Shown: positions 1 through 9,685, counted from the first letter of the stretch. The stretch: 64,000 nucleotides of DNA from a bacterium (GCA_022825065.1 JAJDYR010000005.1:1-64000), one strand, 5' to 3'. The notes: generated from the letters alone by a model not told the origin. Numbers and translations: made by a program.

Positions 1-1
1 G

Positions 2-292
2 ATCATGCCGCACTTAAAGTTCAAGGGCGAGGTGTACATTCTGACGAAAGAAGAGGGTGGTCGGCACACGCCGTTTTTCAACGGCTACCGGCCGCAGTTT
101 TATTTCCGGACGACGGACGTGACGGGTCTGGTGACGCTGCCGGAGGGTCGAGAGATGGTGATGCCTGGGGACAACGTGTCGCTGGACGTTGAGTTGATTA
201 CGCCGATAGCGATGGAGCGCGAGCTACGCTTCGCGATACGCGAGGGGGGCCGCACGGTGGGGGCCGGCGTCGTCACAGAGGTCGTCGAGTAG
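2..292 (+). CDS. tuf: Elongation factor Tu, C-terminal part (partial)
   Basis: The reading frame is open from the window edge and encodes domain 3 of EF-Tu, the GTPase that delivers aminoacyl-tRNA to the ribosome. The stretch [25 protein letters not shown] and the ending [13 protein letters not shown] are diagnostic of the family. The GTP-binding domain lies outside the window. The ATG at 5 in the ORF track is internal, not a start. The gene sits 25 bp ahead of rpsJ, so the str operon probably runs straight into the S10 operon. Confidence 0.97.
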   Translation: MMPHLKFKGEVYILTKEEGGRHTPFFNGYRPQFYFRTTDVTGLVTLPEGREMVMPGDNVSLDVELITPIAMERELRFAIREGGRTVGAGVVTEVVE

Positions 293-317
293 AGCGATGG
301 AAGGATAGCGGGAGACA

Positions 318-626
318 ATGAGCCAGAAGATTCGGATTCGACTGAAGGCTTACGATCACCGTCTGCTGGACCAATCGGTGGGCGAGATCGTCGATACGGT
401 GAAGCGAACGGGAGCTTTGCTGGTGGGGCCGGTGCCGCTGCCCACTTCCATCAACAAGTACACGGTGCTGCGCGGCCCGCACATTGACAAGAAATCGAGA
501 GAGCAGTTCGAGATCCGGACGCACAAGAGGCTCGTGGACATCATGGAGCCCACGCAGCAGACGGTGGATGCGCTCATGAAGCTGGAACTCGCCGCCGGTG
601 TGGACGTCGAGATCAAGCTGAACTAG
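318..626 (+). CDS. rpsJ: Ribosomal protein S10
   Basis: This 102-residue protein matches S10 from end to end ([21 protein letters not shown] near the start, [31 protein letters not shown] in the middle). S10 belongs to the 30S head and also acts in transcription antitermination as NusE. A GGGAGA ribosome-binding site precedes the ATG. It is the first gene of the S10 cluster, and rplC follows after 13 bp. Confidence 0.98.
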   Translation: MSQKIRIRLKAYDHRLLDQSVGEIVDTVKRTGALLVGPVPLPTSINKYTVLRGPHIDKKSREQFEIRTHKRLVDIMEPTQQTVDALMKLELAAGVDVEIKLN

Positions 627-639
627 ACGGGATGATGTG

Positions 640-1353
640 ATGCAATTTTTACTTGGCCGAAAACTCGGTATGACCCAGGTGTTCTCGCCCGATGGCGGAG
701 CGATTTCGGTGACGGTGGTCGAGGCGGGTCCCTGCACCGTCGTGCAGCGCAAGACCGAGGAGAACGACGGCTATGCGGCCGTTCAACTCGGGTATATGCC
801 CCGAAAGGAGAAAGGTCTCTCGAAAGCGGCCCTGGGGCATTTCCAAAAGGCGGGCACACAGCCTTTTCGCTACCTCAGGGAAGTTCCGCTGGAGGAAGAG
901 GACGCCGGGCTCGAAGCCGGCAGCCTCCTCGACGTGACGATATTCGATCGCGGCGACCGGCTCGACGTGACGGGCACGAGCAAGGGCCGCGGTTTCGCCG
1001 GGGTGGTGAAGCGCCATGGATTCGGCGGCGGGCCGGCCTCGCACGGCGGCATGTTCGATCGCCTGCCCGGTGCGATGGGGGCGTCCGCGTATCCCTCGAA
1101 AATCATCAAAGGCAAGAAAATGCCGGGTCAGATGGGGAACGAGAAGGTCACCACGCAGGGGCTTTTGGTGGTGGACGTCATCCCCGAGGAGAATCTGCTC
1201 CTGCTCAGAGGCGCGGTGCCCGGGGCGAACAATGGATTTGTGGTTTTGCGCAAGAGCGTCAAGGGCAACAGGGGCGGACTGGAAAAACCGAAAGAGCAAG
1301 CCAGGAGCCTGAATCCCCTGAAGGCTTCCAAGCGGGCCGCACGAGGGAGTTGA
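640..1353 (+). CDS. rplC: Ribosomal protein L3
   Basis: L3 is a primary 23S rRNA-binding protein near the peptidyl-transferase centre. The N-terminus MQFLLGRKLGMTQVF and the loop KGKKMPGQMGNEKVT identify it. The ATG at 640 is chosen over the GTG three bases upstream because it gives the canonical N-terminus behind a GGGATG site. The protein has 237 residues, longer than the roughly 209 of E. coli, with a basic C-terminal tail. The loop reads GAMGASAYPS, so the glutamine methylated by PrmB in enterobacteria is absent. Confidence 0.97.
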   Translation: MQFLLGRKLGMTQVFSPDGGAISVTVVEAGPCTVVQRKTEENDGYAAVQLGYMPRKEKGLSKAALGHFQKAGTQPFRYLREVPLEEEDAGLEAGSLLDVTIFDRGDRLDVTGTSKGRGFAGVVKRHGFGGGPASHGGMFDRLPGAMGASAYPSKIIKGKKMPGQMGNEKVTTQGLLVVDVIPEENLLLLRGAVPGANNGFVVLRKSVKGNRGGLEKPKEQARSLNPLKASKRAARGS

Positions 1354-1361
1354 GGAACGAG

Positions 1362-1988
1362 ATGCCCCAGATTGATGTGTATGACCTGGAAGGTCAGGTG
1401 GTGGAGCAGATGGATCTGCCCGAGTCCGTTTTCGACGGGGAGGTCAGGATGCACCTCATTCACCAGATGGTGAAGGCGCAACTCGCGGGGCGGCGCGCGG
1501 GCACGCACTCGACGCTCACGCGCAAGGAAGTGCACGGCACGGGCGCGAAACCCTTCCGGCAAAAGGGCGGGGGACGCGCGCGCGCGGGCGACGTCAAGTC
1601 CCCGATATGGCGCCACGGCGGGGTCACCTTCGGCCCCAAGCCGCGCGACTACAGCCAGAAGATGAACAAGAAGATGAAGAGCGGCGCATTGAGAAGCGCG
1701 CTCAACCTGAAGTGGAAAGAGGGGAAGCTGCTCATCGTGCGCGACCTCCATCTGCCCGAGCCGAAAACGCGCCTCATGGTGGAAGTCATCGGGAACCTGA
1801 ACCTGGGGCGGAAGGCGCTGATCGTGGATGACGGGGGCGAGCGGAATTTTGAACTGGCGACGAGAAACATCAAGGGTGCGAAACCGATGAAACCCGAAGG
1901 CCTGAACGTATACGACATCATGGGCCACGAGCACCTCGTTTGCACCAAGGGCGCGCTCGACGGCATTTCGGAAAGACTGGCGGGCTAG
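1362..1988 (+). CDS. rplD: Ribosomal protein L4
   Basis: L4 lines the exit tunnel of the 50S subunit and in some bacteria represses its own operon. The loop KEVHGTGAKPFRQKGGGRARAGD is the conserved rRNA-binding extension. The ORF track starts at a TTG overlapping the rplC stop. The ATG at 1362 is preferred because the GAGGA made by the rplC stop region lies at the right distance. The resulting length is 208 residues. Confidence 0.96.
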   Translation: MPQIDVYDLEGQVVEQMDLPESVFDGEVRMHLIHQMVKAQLAGRRAGTHSTLTRKEVHGTGAKPFRQKGGGRARAGDVKSPIWRHGGVTFGPKPRDYSQKMNKKMKSGALRSALNLKWKEGKLLIVRDLHLPEPKTRLMVEVIGNLNLGRKALIVDDGGERNFELATRNIKGAKPMKPEGLNVYDIMGHEHLVCTKGALDGISERLAG

Positions 1989-1991
1989 GGC

Positions 1992-2279
1992 ATGGAAAAC
2001 ACATCCATCATTCGCAGACCCTGCGTGACGGAAAAAAGCATCGCGAGCACCGAGGAGGCGAACAAGGTTGTCTTCGAGGTCGCCGTGGGCGCCAACAAGA
2101 TTGAGATAAAAAAGGCGGTGCAGGAGCTGTTCGGCGTCACGGTACTGAACGTGAATACGATGCGGGTGCCCGGCAAGAAGGTTCGCATGGGCCGCTACCA
2201 GGGCACCAAGCCAGCATGGAAAAAAGCGATTGTGACGCTGCGCGAAGGCGACACCATCGAGTTTTTTGAATCTGCTTAG
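1992..2279 (+). CDS. rplW: Ribosomal protein L23
   Basis: This 95-residue protein matches L23, which sits at the tunnel exit and docks trigger factor and SRP. The pattern [12 protein letters not shown], then [23 protein letters not shown] and the basic loop [23 protein letters not shown] is typical. It starts 3 bp after rplD and ends 17 bp before rplB, so it is translated as part of the S10 operon. Confidence 0.97.
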   Translation: MENTSIIRRPCVTEKSIASTEEANKVVFEVAVGANKIEIKKAVQELFGVTVLNVNTMRVPGKKVRMGRYQGTKPAWKKAIVTLREGDTIEFFESA

Positions 2280-2296
2280 TTTTTGAGGCGAGTGCT

Positions 2297-3127
2297 ATGC
2301 CGGTAAAAAAATACAAGCCGACTTCTCCGGGGCGGAGATTCCAGGACGTTCTCCTGAGAGAGGAGATCACGACGGACCGGCCCGAGAAGTCCCTGACCAA
2401 GGGGATGTCGAAATCCGGCGGAAGGAACAACCGCGGCCGCATCACCACCTACCAGAGGGGCGGGGGCCACAAGCGCCGCTACCGGGTGGTGGATTTCCGG
2501 CGCGAGAAGACCGGCGTACCCGGCAAGGTGCGCTCGATCGAATACGACCCGAACCGCTCGGCGCGGCTGGCGCTCATCGTCTACCTGGACGGGGAGAAGC
2601 GCTACATCATCGCGCCCGACGGCCTGGAAGTGGGCGCGACCGTCAGTTCCGGACCGGACGCGGAGATTCGCACCGGCAACGCGCTGCCCGTGGAGCGGAT
2701 TCCGCTGGGCACCACGTGCCACAACATCGAGATGAAGCCCGGGCGCGGCGGGCAAATCGCCCGCAGTGCGGGCGTGAGCGCCCAGCTCATGGCGAAGGAG
2801 GGGGATTACGCCCAGTTCCGGCTCTCCTCCGGCGAGGTGCGGATGATTCACCTGTCGTGCTACGCCACGATTGGCGAGGTCGGAAATTCCGACCACAGCA
2901 ACGTGAGCCTCGGCAAGGCGGGGCGCAAGCGCTGGCTGGGCCGTCGTCCCAACGTCCGCGGCGTGGCCATGAACCCGGTGGACCATCCCCTGGGCGGCGG
3001 CGAGGGCAAGAGTTCGGGAGGCAGGCACCCGGTGACCCCGTGGGGCAAGCCGACGAAAGGGTACAAGACGCGCAAGAAGGATAAGCCTTCTTCCAAATTC
3101 ATCGTGCGGCGAAGAAAATCCAGGTAG
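2297..3127 (+). CDS. rplB: Ribosomal protein L2
   Basis: L2 is one of the most conserved 50S proteins and is needed for subunit joining and peptidyl transfer. This copy has 276 residues, the usual length. The C-terminal signature [38 protein letters not shown] is present and includes the conserved histidine of the PVDHP motif. The basic N-terminal region ([23 protein letters not shown]) contacts rRNA. It lies between rplW and rpsS in standard order. Confidence 0.98.
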   Translation: MPVKKYKPTSPGRRFQDVLLREEITTDRPEKSLTKGMSKSGGRNNRGRITTYQRGGGHKRRYRVVDFRREKTGVPGKVRSIEYDPNRSARLALIVYLDGEKRYIIAPDGLEVGATVSSGPDAEIRTGNALPVERIPLGTTCHNIEMKPGRGGQIARSAGVSAQLMAKEGDYAQFRLSSGEVRMIHLSCYATIGEVGNSDHSNVSLGKAGRKRWLGRRPNVRGVAMNPVDHPLGGGEGKSSGGRHPVTPWGKPTKGYKTRKKDKPSSKFIVRRRKSR

Positions 3128-3153
3128 CCGGATATCAGGGAGATTGGATAGCG

Positions 3154-3438
3154 ATGCCACGTTCTCTTCACAAGGGCCCATTCGTAGACGCTCACCTTCG
3201 CAAGAAAGTGGAGGCGATGGACGAGAGCGGCGAGAAGCGGATGATCAGGACCTGGTCGAGGCGCTCCACCATCGTGCCGGATTTCGTGGGCCATACGTTC
3301 GCCGTGCACAACGGCAAGAAATTCATACCCGTGTACGTTACGGAGAACATGGTGGGCTTCAAGCTCGGGGATTTTTCTCCCACCCGCACGTTCCGCTCGC
3401 ACTCGGGAATGACGAAGCGGCAGGTTACGCTGAAGTAG
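3154..3438 (+). CDS. rpsS: Ribosomal protein S19
   Basis: S19 forms a head complex with S13 in the 30S subunit. This 94-residue protein starts [15 protein letters not shown] and contains [40 protein letters not shown]-like sequence, both diagnostic. A GGGAGA site precedes the ATG at 3154. The longer ORF starting at 3144 in another frame is a shadow. Confidence 0.98.
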   Translation: MPRSLHKGPFVDAHLRKKVEAMDESGEKRMIRTWSRRSTIVPDFVGHTFAVHNGKKFIPVYVTENMVGFKLGDFSPTRTFRSHSGMTKRQVTLK

Positions 3439-3474
3439 GCGTTGGCGGATAAGGCGAAACAGACAGGGAATGAC

Positions 3475-3810
3475 ATGTCCAAGGCGATTTTGAAATATTA
3501 CCGGGCCAAGCCGCGCAAGACGCGCCAGATAGCGGACATGATCCGCGGCAAGCGGGTCGCAGACGCCCTCAACCTTTTGCGCCTGTCCACGCGTTCATCG
3601 GCCAAGGTGGTGGAGAAGGTTCTTCTCTCCGCGCTCGCGAACGCCACCGACAAGGGTGAACACGACGACCCCGAAGGCCTCATCGTGAAGAGCATTCGGG
3701 TGGACGTGGGGCCGACGCTCAAGCGGTTCCGGGCGCGGGCGCGCGGGCGCATCGGCCGCGTCAAGCACAGAAGCTGCCACATTCGCGTGGATATCGGCGA
3801 AGCGAGCTAG
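3475..3810 (+). CDS. rplV: Ribosomal protein L22
   Basis: L22 spans the 50S subunit and its hairpin loop lines the exit tunnel. The track start at TTG 3442 adds 11 unlikely residues. The ATG at 3475 follows an AGGGA site and gives 111 residues (MSKAILKYYRAKPRKTRQIADMIRGKRV), the normal size. The C-terminal loop RVDVGPTLKRFRARARGRIGRVKHRSCHI is the family signature. rpsC begins 9 bp downstream. Confidence 0.95.
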   Translation: MSKAILKYYRAKPRKTRQIADMIRGKRVADALNLLRLSTRSSAKVVEKVLLSALANATDKGEHDDPEGLIVKSIRVDVGPTLKRFRARARGRIGRVKHRSCHIRVDIGEAS

Positions 3811-3819
3811 GGAGATACT

Positions 3820-4482
3820 ATGGGTCAAAAAGTTCACCCCATCGGTTTTCGGGTCGGCATCACCAGAGGCTGGAATTCGCACTGGTTCGCCAAGCACAAT
3901 TTCGGCGACCTGCTCCTGGACGATCTGCGCATCCGCAAATACGTGAAGGATCGCCTCTCGCACGCAGGCGTGAGCAACGTGGAAATAGAGCGCGCCAGCG
4001 AGCGTGCGCGCATCAACATCTGGACGGCCCGGCCGGGCATCATCATCGGGAAGCGCGGCGCGGAGGTCGACAGGCTGAAGGCGGATTTGCAGGAGCTCAC
4101 CGGCAACCAGGTGAACGTGAACATCAAGGAAGTGCGCAAGGCCGAGATGGACGCCCAGCTCGTGGCGGAGAACATCGCCATGCAGCTCGAGCGCCGGATC
4201 GCCTTTCGCCGCGCGATGAAAAAAGCGGTGACCTCGGCCCTTCGCTTCGGCGCCAAGGGCGTGAAGATACAGTGCTCCGGCAGGCTCGGGGGCGCCGAGA
4301 TTGCGCGGACCGAATGGTACAGGGAGGGGCGCGTTCCACTGCAGACCCTTCGCGCGGACATCGACTACGGGTTCGCCGAAGGCAAGACGACATACGGAAT
4401 CATCGGGGTCAAGGTCTGGATATTCAGGGGCGAAATGATCCGCCAGGCGAGAAGAACTCCTTCCCAGACGCTGGGTTCGTAA
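3820..4482 (+). CDS. rpsC: Ribosomal protein S3
   Basis: S3 lines the mRNA entry channel of the 30S subunit and contributes to ribosomal helicase activity. The start [24 protein letters not shown] is canonical. A KH domain carries [14 protein letters not shown] around residue 70, and the C-terminal domain has [33 protein letters not shown]. The length of 220 residues is close to the family norm. Confidence 0.98.
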   Translation: MGQKVHPIGFRVGITRGWNSHWFAKHNFGDLLLDDLRIRKYVKDRLSHAGVSNVEIERASERARINIWTARPGIIIGKRGAEVDRLKADLQELTGNQVNVNIKEVRKAEMDAQLVAENIAMQLERRIAFRRAMKKAVTSALRFGAKGVKIQCSGRLGGAEIARTEWYREGRVPLQTLRADIDYGFAEGKTTYGIIGVKVWIFRGEMIRQARRTPSQTLGS

Positions 4483-4502
4483 CGGGCGCTTAGGAGCGAG
4501 AC

Positions 4503-4910
4503 ATGCTGCAACCGAAAAGAACGAAGTTCAGAAAGATGCAGAAGGGACGCCTGGACGGCAAGGCCCAGCGCGGCTCGACGCTCTCGTTCGGTTCCTACGG
4601 GCTTCAGACTCTGGAGACGGCGCACATCACGGCGCGCCAGATCGAGGCGGCGCGTATCGCCATGACGCGCCACGTCAAGCGCGGCGGACGGATATGGATT
4701 CGTCTTTTCCCGGATAAACCCATGTGCAAGAAGCCGGCCGAGGTTCGCATGGGCAAGGGCAAGGGATCGCCCGAATACTGGGTGGCGCCCGTGCGCGCGG
4801 GCCGGATTCTCTACGAGATGGACGGCGTCGCCGATGATGTCGCCCGCGAAGCGCTTCGTCTGGCCGCCCAGAAGCTGCCCTGTAAAACCAGGATAGTAAC
4901 CTCTTCCTGA
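4503..4910 (+). CDS. rplP: Ribosomal protein L16
   Basis: L16 helps position tRNA in the A site of the 50S subunit. The 135-residue protein begins [16 protein letters not shown] and carries the signature [27 protein letters not shown]. coli L16 has 136 residues. It lies 20 bp after rpsC and 13 bp before rpmC in the standard order. Confidence 0.98.
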   Translation: MLQPKRTKFRKMQKGRLDGKAQRGSTLSFGSYGLQTLETAHITARQIEAARIAMTRHVKRGGRIWIRLFPDKPMCKKPAEVRMGKGKGSPEYWVAPVRAGRILYEMDGVADDVAREALRLAAQKLPCKTRIVTSS

Positions 4911-4923
4911 GGGGGATGATGGC

Positions 4924-5145
4924 GTGAAATACAGCGAGGTCCTCGAGTTGAGCGATGATGAGCTCGAGTTCAAGGAGAAGGAATTACGTCAGGAGTTGTT
5001 CAACCTGCGCTTTCGAAAGGCGACGGGCCAATTGGACAACACGGCGCGCATCGGTCTGCTCAAGCGGGATTTGGCGCGGGTGCTGACTTCAAGGCGTGAG
5101 CGAGAGGGAGTGCAGGCCGCAGGTGCTGAGGATGAGGGATCTTAG
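4924..5145 (+). CDS. rpmC: Ribosomal protein L29
   Basis: L29 sits beside L23 at the tunnel exit. The core SDDELEFKEKELRQELFNLRFRKATGQLDNTARI is typical. GTG at 4924 is the only start giving the canonical N-terminus; the two ATGs just upstream are out of frame or run into a stop. The protein has 73 residues, about ten more than E. coli L29, and the surplus is an acidic C-terminal tail ending AAGAEDEGS. Confidence 0.95.
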   Translation: MKYSEVLELSDDELEFKEKELRQELFNLRFRKATGQLDNTARIGLLKRDLARVLTSRREREGVQAAGAEDEGS

Positions 5146-5406
5146 ATGAGTCAGGTTCGGGGCAGGCGGAAGGTTCGGGAAGGAAGGGTCGTAAGCGACG
5201 TGATGGACAAGACCGTCACCGTCGAGGTGGTGCGCATGTTCAAGCATACGACCTTCAAGCGCGTTGTGCGCAGGCGGAAGAAATACCTGGTCCACGATGA
5301 GGAGAACTCCCTGCATACGGGAGACAGGGTGCGCATCATCGAAACCAGGCCGCTCAGCCGGAGGAAGCGCTGGCGTCTTCTGGATGTGATTGATCGCAGC
5401 AAGTAG
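5146..5406 (+). CDS. rpsQ: Ribosomal protein S17
   Basis: S17 is a primary 16S rRNA-binding protein with an OB fold. The 86-residue sequence contains GRVVSDVMDKTVTVEVVRMFKHTTFKRVVRRRKKYLVHDE and GDRVRIIETRPLSRRKRWRLLDVI, a full-length match. Its ATG directly follows the rpmC stop codon, so translation is likely coupled. Confidence 0.97.
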   Translation: MSQVRGRRKVREGRVVSDVMDKTVTVEVVRMFKHTTFKRVVRRRKKYLVHDEENSLHTGDRVRIIETRPLSRRKRWRLLDVIDRSK

Positions 5407-5418
5407 GGAACCGGGAAA

Positions 5419-5787
5419 ATGATTCAGGTCGAAACAATGTGCGGCGTGGCGGACAATTCAGGGGCGAAGCGCGCCCAGTGCATCAAGGTGTTGGGTGGGT
5501 CGCGCCGCCGGTATGCGCGGATCGGCGACATCATCGTCGTGGCGATCAAGGAAGCCGTGCCGAACAGCCCCATCAAGAAGGGAGAGGTCAGGCGCGCCGT
5601 CGTCGTTCGGACCGTCAAGGAGACCGGGCGCGAGGACGGAACCTACATTCGCTTCGACGATAATGCCGTCGTCATCATCAATGAAGCGCGCGAGCCGATG
5701 GGGACGCGTATTTTCGGGCCCGTGGCCCGCGAGTTGCGGCGCAAGCGTTTCATGCGCATCGTTTCGCTCGCCCCAGAAGTTTTGTGA
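5419..5787 (+). CDS. rplN: Ribosomal protein L14
   Basis: L14 makes intersubunit contacts with 16S helix 14. This copy has 122 residues, the usual length. It carries [28 protein letters not shown] at the start and [24 protein letters not shown] at the end. It is the first gene of the spc segment and lies 12 bp after rpsQ, with no terminator between the S10 and spc segments. Confidence 0.98.
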   Translation: MIQVETMCGVADNSGAKRAQCIKVLGGSRRRYARIGDIIVVAIKEAVPNSPIKKGEVRRAVVVRTVKETGREDGTYIRFDDNAVVIINEAREPMGTRIFGPVARELRRKRFMRIVSLAPEVL

Positions 5788-5795
5788 GGAACGAG

Positions 5796-6134
5796 ATGGG
5801 TTCGAACCCAAGGAAAACACATGTGAAAAAAGGCGACATCGTTCAGGTGATCGCAGGCCGCGAGAAGGGAAAGACCGGCAAGGTGCTTCAGGTGCTCAAG
5901 CATGAAAACCGCGTGATCGTCGAGAAGGTGAACATGGTGAAGCGGCACACGAAGCCGAGTCAGGGGCAGCAGCAGGGGGGCATCCTGGAGCGGGAGGGAA
6001 AGATTCATATTTCCAACGTCATGCCCGTGGACCCGAAGACCAACCAGCCCTCCCGGATCCGGAGAAAACGACTCGAAGACGGCGCTCATGTGCGCGTAAC
6101 GCACAGCAGCGGCGAATTGCTCGATACGGTGTAG
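5796..6134 (+). CDS. rplX: Ribosomal protein L24
   Basis: L24 is an assembly initiator of the 50S subunit with a KOW domain. The signature KKGDIVQVIAGREKGKTGKVLQVLKHENRVIVEKVNMVKRH is clear. The ORF track opens at a GTG inside the rplN stop. The ATG at 5796, with a GAGGA site made from the preceding stop region, gives a normal 112-residue protein and is preferred. Confidence 0.95.
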   Translation: MGSNPRKTHVKKGDIVQVIAGREKGKTGKVLQVLKHENRVIVEKVNMVKRHTKPSQGQQQGGILEREGKIHISNVMPVDPKTNQPSRIRRKRLEDGAHVRVTHSSGELLDTV

Positions 6135-6158
6135 ATCAGGAGAAGGATTTTAATCGAA

Positions 6159-6710
6159 ATGGCGTACGTGCCCAGAATGTTGCAGTTTTACCGTGACGAA
6201 ATCATGGAAAAACTCCGCAAGGAGTTTGAATACGCCAACGTCATGCAGATTCCACGGCTTCTGAAAATCACGTTGAACATGGGACTCGGGGAGGCCGTCC
6301 AGAATGCGGCGACTCTTGAAAACGGAGTGGCTGAATTGACGAGTATTGCGGGCCAGAAGCCCGTGATCACCCGCGCGAGAAAGTCTATTGCGAATTTCAA
6401 GCTTCGCGAGGGGATGCCCATCGGAGCGATGGTGACGCTTCGCGGCGTGCGGATGTGGGATTTCATGGACTGCCTGGTGAACGTGGCGCTCCCGCGCGTG
6501 CGCGATTTCAGGGGCTTGAGCCCCAAATCCTTCGATGGCCGCGGAAACTACAGCCTCGGGATTCGGGAACAGATCATTTTTCCCGAGATCGATTTCGACA
6601 AGGTGGAGAGATCCCGAGGCGTCGGGGTCGTCGTGAACACGTCGGCCGGTACGGACGAAGAGGGCAGGGCGCTGCTTCGCGAGTTGGGCGTTCCCTTCCG
6701 TGTGAATTAA
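6159..6710 (+). CDS. rplE: Ribosomal protein L5
   Basis: L5 binds 5S rRNA in the central protuberance. The 183-residue sequence has the family blocks [45 protein letters not shown] and [33 protein letters not shown]. Length and order are standard, and rpsZ follows after 11 bp. Confidence 0.98.
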   Translation: MAYVPRMLQFYRDEIMEKLRKEFEYANVMQIPRLLKITLNMGLGEAVQNAATLENGVAELTSIAGQKPVITRARKSIANFKLREGMPIGAMVTLRGVRMWDFMDCLVNVALPRVRDFRGLSPKSFDGRGNYSLGIREQIIFPEIDFDKVERSRGVGVVVNTSAGTDEEGRALLRELGVPFRVN

Positions 6711-6721
6711 GAGGAAATACA

Positions 6722-6907
6722 GTGGCGAAAAAGTGCTTGATTGCGAAACAGAAGAAGACGCCCAAGTTCGGCGTGCGGGCGTATAACCGCTGCCAGCGTT
6801 GCGGGCGTCCGCGGGGCTACTTGAGGCGTTTCAAGATTTGTCGAATCTGCTTCCGTGAATTGTCGCTCAAGGGCGAGATTCCGGGCGTCACGAAATCGAG
6901 TTGGTAG
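6722..6907 (+). CDS. rpsZ: Ribosomal protein S14, zinc-binding (type Z)
   Basis: This 61-residue protein is the short zinc-ribbon form of S14. The two CxxC pairs lie in [25 protein letters not shown]. It starts at GTG 6722; the ORF track reports it only inside a longer out-of-context ORF from 6455. Many proteobacteria carry the longer zinc-free form, so the C+ type fits a deltaproteobacterial-grade or other deep lineage. It sits between rplE and rpsH. Confidence 0.96.
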   Translation: MAKKCLIAKQKKTPKFGVRAYNRCQRCGRPRGYLRRFKICRICFRELSLKGEIPGVTKSSW

Positions 6908-6923
6908 TCGGAGAGCAAAGAAT

Positions 6924-7325
6924 ATGAGCATGACGGATCCCATTGCCGATCTTCTGACGCGCATCCGCAACGCGGTGCGCGCGGGCCATGAAAGCGTCGT
7001 GATTCCCGGCAGCGAGCTCAAGGCGCGAGTCGTCGGAATCCTGAAGTCCCAGGGCTACATCAAAGGCTACGACATCGAGCCCGGGCCTGCCGGACAGACG
7101 CAGATCAAGGTGGAACTCAAACCGCCCCAGGACGGCAAGCTGGTGTTGAGCGGCCTCAAGCGCGTCAGCAAGCCCGGTCTTCGCGTATACGTGAACAAGG
7201 AGTCGGTTCCCAAGGTGCTAAACGGCATGGGGATCGCCATTCTCACGACCTCGCGAGGCGTGGTGACGGATGAGGAAGCGAGAAACCTGGGTGTGGGCGG
7301 TGAAGTTCTTTGTGAAATTTGGTGA
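6924..7325 (+). CDS. rpsH: Ribosomal protein S8
   Basis: S8 is a 16S-binding protein and in enterobacteria the translational repressor of the spc operon. The start at ATG 6924 follows a GGAGAG site; the track ORF extends 23 codons too far upstream. The protein has 133 residues, with MTDPIADLLTRIRNAVRAGHESV and the C-terminal signature ILTTSRGVVTDEEARNLGVGGEVLCEIW. Confidence 0.97.
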   Translation: MSMTDPIADLLTRIRNAVRAGHESVVIPGSELKARVVGILKSQGYIKGYDIEPGPAGQTQIKVELKPPQDGKLVLSGLKRVSKPGLRVYVNKESVPKVLNGMGIAILTTSRGVVTDEEARNLGVGGEVLCEIW

Positions 7326-7335
7326 GGTGGTTTGA

Positions 7336-7881
7336 ATGTCACGCATCGGAAAAATGCCGATTCCCATACCCTCGGGCGTGGAAGTGAAGCTCGACGGACG
7401 GCAAATCTTCGTCAAGGGGCCTCTGGGAGAACTCGATCTCGAGCTGCACCACAGGCCGAAGGTGGAGATTGATGACGGGAACGTCGTCGTATCGCGCGTC
7501 AGTGAATCTCGCCAGGATAAATCGCTGCACGGTCTCACGCGCTCGCTGATCGCCAATATGGTCGAAGGCGTGACGAAAGGCTTCGAGAAGGAACTCGAAA
7601 TCATCGGCCTGGGATACCGCGTGGAGGAGAAGGGCAAGGGAGTCGTCCTGAACGTGGGTTTTTCACATCCGGTGAGCATCGAACCGATCGAGGGGATCAC
7701 CTTCGAGGTGCAGAGTGACCGGACGCGAACGGCGATCAAGGTGAAGGGCATCGACAAGCAGTTGGTGGGCTGGGTGGCCGCTGAAATCCGCAAGGTGAAG
7801 CCCCCCGAGCCGTACAAGGGCAAGGGCATCCGCTATGCGGGCGAGACGGTTCGCCGCAAGGTCGGCAAGGCCGGCGTGTAG
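7336..7881 (+). CDS. rplF: Ribosomal protein L6
   Basis: L6 sits near the sarcin-ricin loop at the factor-binding site of the 50S subunit. The 181-residue protein starts MSRIGKMPIPIPSGVEVKLDG and ends with the conserved KVKPPEPYKGKGIRYAGETVRRKVGKAG. Two repeated L6 domains are expected from the length. It lies 10 bp after rpsH. Confidence 0.98.
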   Translation: MSRIGKMPIPIPSGVEVKLDGRQIFVKGPLGELDLELHHRPKVEIDDGNVVVSRVSESRQDKSLHGLTRSLIANMVEGVTKGFEKELEIIGLGYRVEEKGKGVVLNVGFSHPVSIEPIEGITFEVQSDRTRTAIKVKGIDKQLVGWVAAEIRKVKPPEPYKGKGIRYAGETVRRKVGKAGV

Positions 7882-7898
7882 CGCGGGAGGTTTGAGAA

Positions 7899-8279
7899 GT
7901 GGGTCGACTGAGCAAGCTTGAGGCGAGGCTCAAGCGAAAGACGAGAATTCGCAAGAAGAGCCGCGGGACGAGTGAGCGACCGCGTTTGACGGTTTTCAGG
8001 AGCGGTGCTCACATCTATGCCCAGATGATAGATGACGTCACGGGCGTGACCCTGGCGGCGGCTTCCTCTCGTGAGAAGGATTTCGCATCCGAGGCGAAGG
8101 ACGCCGAAAACGCGGGCGGGAGCAACGTGGCGGGCGCCGTGATCGTCGGCAAGCTGCTGGCTGACCGCGCGAAGGCCAAGGGTGTGGAGAAAGTGGTTTT
8201 CGACCGCAACGGCTATCTCTATCATGGCCGCGTGAAGGCGCTGGCCGATAGTGTGAGAGAAACGGGGGTAAGTTTCTGA
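7899..8279 (+). CDS. rplR: Ribosomal protein L18
   Basis: L18 binds 5S rRNA in the central protuberance. The 126-residue protein has a basic N-terminus ([37 protein letters not shown]) and the C-terminal block [28 protein letters not shown]. It uses a GTG start behind GGGAGG. The stop overlaps the rpsE start (TGATG), implying coupled translation. Confidence 0.97.
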   Translation: MGRLSKLEARLKRKTRIRKKSRGTSERPRLTVFRSGAHIYAQMIDDVTGVTLAAASSREKDFASEAKDAENAGGSNVAGAVIVGKLLADRAKAKGVEKVVFDRNGYLYHGRVKALADSVRETGVSF

Positions 8280-8965
8280 TGGCGCGAGAGGCGAGAAGAG
8301 GCCGGGACAGAGAGCCCGAGAATCCCGAGGAGCGTGAATTCATCGACCGGGTCATCTACGTGAACCGCGTGGCCAAGGTGGTGAAGGGCGGCAGGCGCTT
8401 CAGTTTCAGCGCCCTGGTGACCGTCGGCGACAGGAAGGGCCAGGTCGGCATCGGGATGGGCAAGGCGAACGAGGTTCCCGAAGCCATTCGCAAGGGCGTG
8501 GAGAAAGCCCGCAAGTCGATGGTGAAGGTGGCCCTCGACCAGGAGACCATTCCCCATCAGGCGATGGGCAAGTACGGCGCGGGCCGCGTGTTGCTCAAGC
8601 CGGCGGCGCGGGGAACGGGCGTCATCGCGGGCGGGCCCGTGCGCGCGGTGTTGGACGTCGCCGGGGTGCGCGACATATTGACGAAGTGCATCGGCACGAA
8701 CAACCCGCACAACGCGGCCAAGGCGACGCTGCAGGGTTTGTCCTCGCTGCGCAACCGGGAGGAAGTTCTCGCGCTCCGGGGCATCGGTGTGGCCGACGAG
8801 GCCGCCGAAGGTGCAGAGGCGGAGGCTGTCGAGGCGGTGGCGGTGGATACAGAGGTCACGGCGGAAGATGCCGTGGACAGCGACCCCGCAGCCGAAGAAG
8901 CGGGTGACGACGCCGACGCCCAAGACAGCGTCGACGCCGAAGATGGCGGCGCGAAAGAAGAATAG
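8279..8965 (+). CDS. rpsE: Ribosomal protein S5 with acidic C-terminal extension
   Basis: S5 acts at the mRNA entry and in decoding accuracy. Residues 20-165 form a standard S5 ([46 protein letters not shown], then [44 protein letters not shown]). The protein has 228 residues against about 167 in E. coli. The excess is a roughly 60-residue C-terminal tail made almost entirely of Ala, Glu, Asp and Val. The frame is clean through the tail and rpmD follows after 8 bp, so the tail is probably real. Confidence 0.97.
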   Translation: MAREARRGRDREPENPEEREFIDRVIYVNRVAKVVKGGRRFSFSALVTVGDRKGQVGIGMGKANEVPEAIRKGVEKARKSMVKVALDQETIPHQAMGKYGAGRVLLKPAARGTGVIAGGPVRAVLDVAGVRDILTKCIGTNNPHNAAKATLQGLSSLRNREEVLALRGIGVADEAAEGAEAEAVEAVAVDTEVTAEDAVDSDPAAEEAGDDADAQDSVDAEDGGAKEE

Positions 8966-8973
8966 AGGAAAAG

Positions 8974-9162
8974 ATGGCGCAGGATAAAATTAAAATCACC
9001 TTGAAAAAAAGCTCGTCCGGCTCGAACGTGAAGCAGCGCGCCGTTTTGCACGGGTTGGGTCTGAGGCGGATCAACCAGACGGTCGTGAAAGCGGACAACG
9101 CCTGCATTCGCGGCATGGTGTTCAAGATCAAGCATCTCGTAGAAGTGGAGGAGGGGGCCTGA
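8974..9162 (+). CDS. rpmD: Ribosomal protein L30
   Basis: This 62-residue protein matches L30, a small 50S protein. The core is [53 protein letters not shown]. An AGAGGAAA site precedes the ATG at 8974. It lies between rpsE and rplO as in other spc operons. Confidence 0.96.
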   Translation: MAQDKIKITLKKSSSGSNVKQRAVLHGLGLRRINQTVVKADNACIRGMVFKIKHLVEVEEGA

Positions 9163-9176
9163 TCCCCCGGGTTCAT

Positions 9177-9685
9177 ATGTCCGAGAACGACGCGAAGTCA
9201 GAAAATTCATATACGGGCCTGGGTGATTTGTCCTCCCCGGACGGGGCGGTGAAGGCCCGGCGGCGCGTGGGGCGCGGCGCAGGCTCCGGCAGGGGCAAGA
9301 CCTCGACCCGGGGGCACAAGGGTCAGAAATCCCGCTCCGGCTACAGCCGAAAAGTAGGTTTCGAGGGCGGCCAGATGCCGCTTCAGCGCCGCTTGCCGAA
9401 ACGCGGTTTCAACAACCGCTTCAAAAAAGAGTTTGCCGAGCTGAACGTGGGACGTTTGGGCGTTCTGGCGGCGGGCGCGAGCGTCGACGCCGACGCTCTC
9501 CAGGCGGCCGGCCTGATCCGGAAAATGGGCAAGGACGGCGTCAAGCTCCTGGGTGAGGGCGAGGTCGATCGCGCGGTTCACCTCAAAGTCCAGAAATGCA
9601 GCGAATCGGCCCGCCGGAAAATCGAGAGCGCGGGAGGCAGCGTCGAGATCGTGGCCCTGGCCGCGAAGCCGGAGGATAAAAGCGA

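Noticed and set aside
5100-5420. A promoter or terminator between the S10 and spc segments
   Set aside because: Gaps are 0-12 bp and no stem or promoter-like pair is seen, so the block appears continuous.
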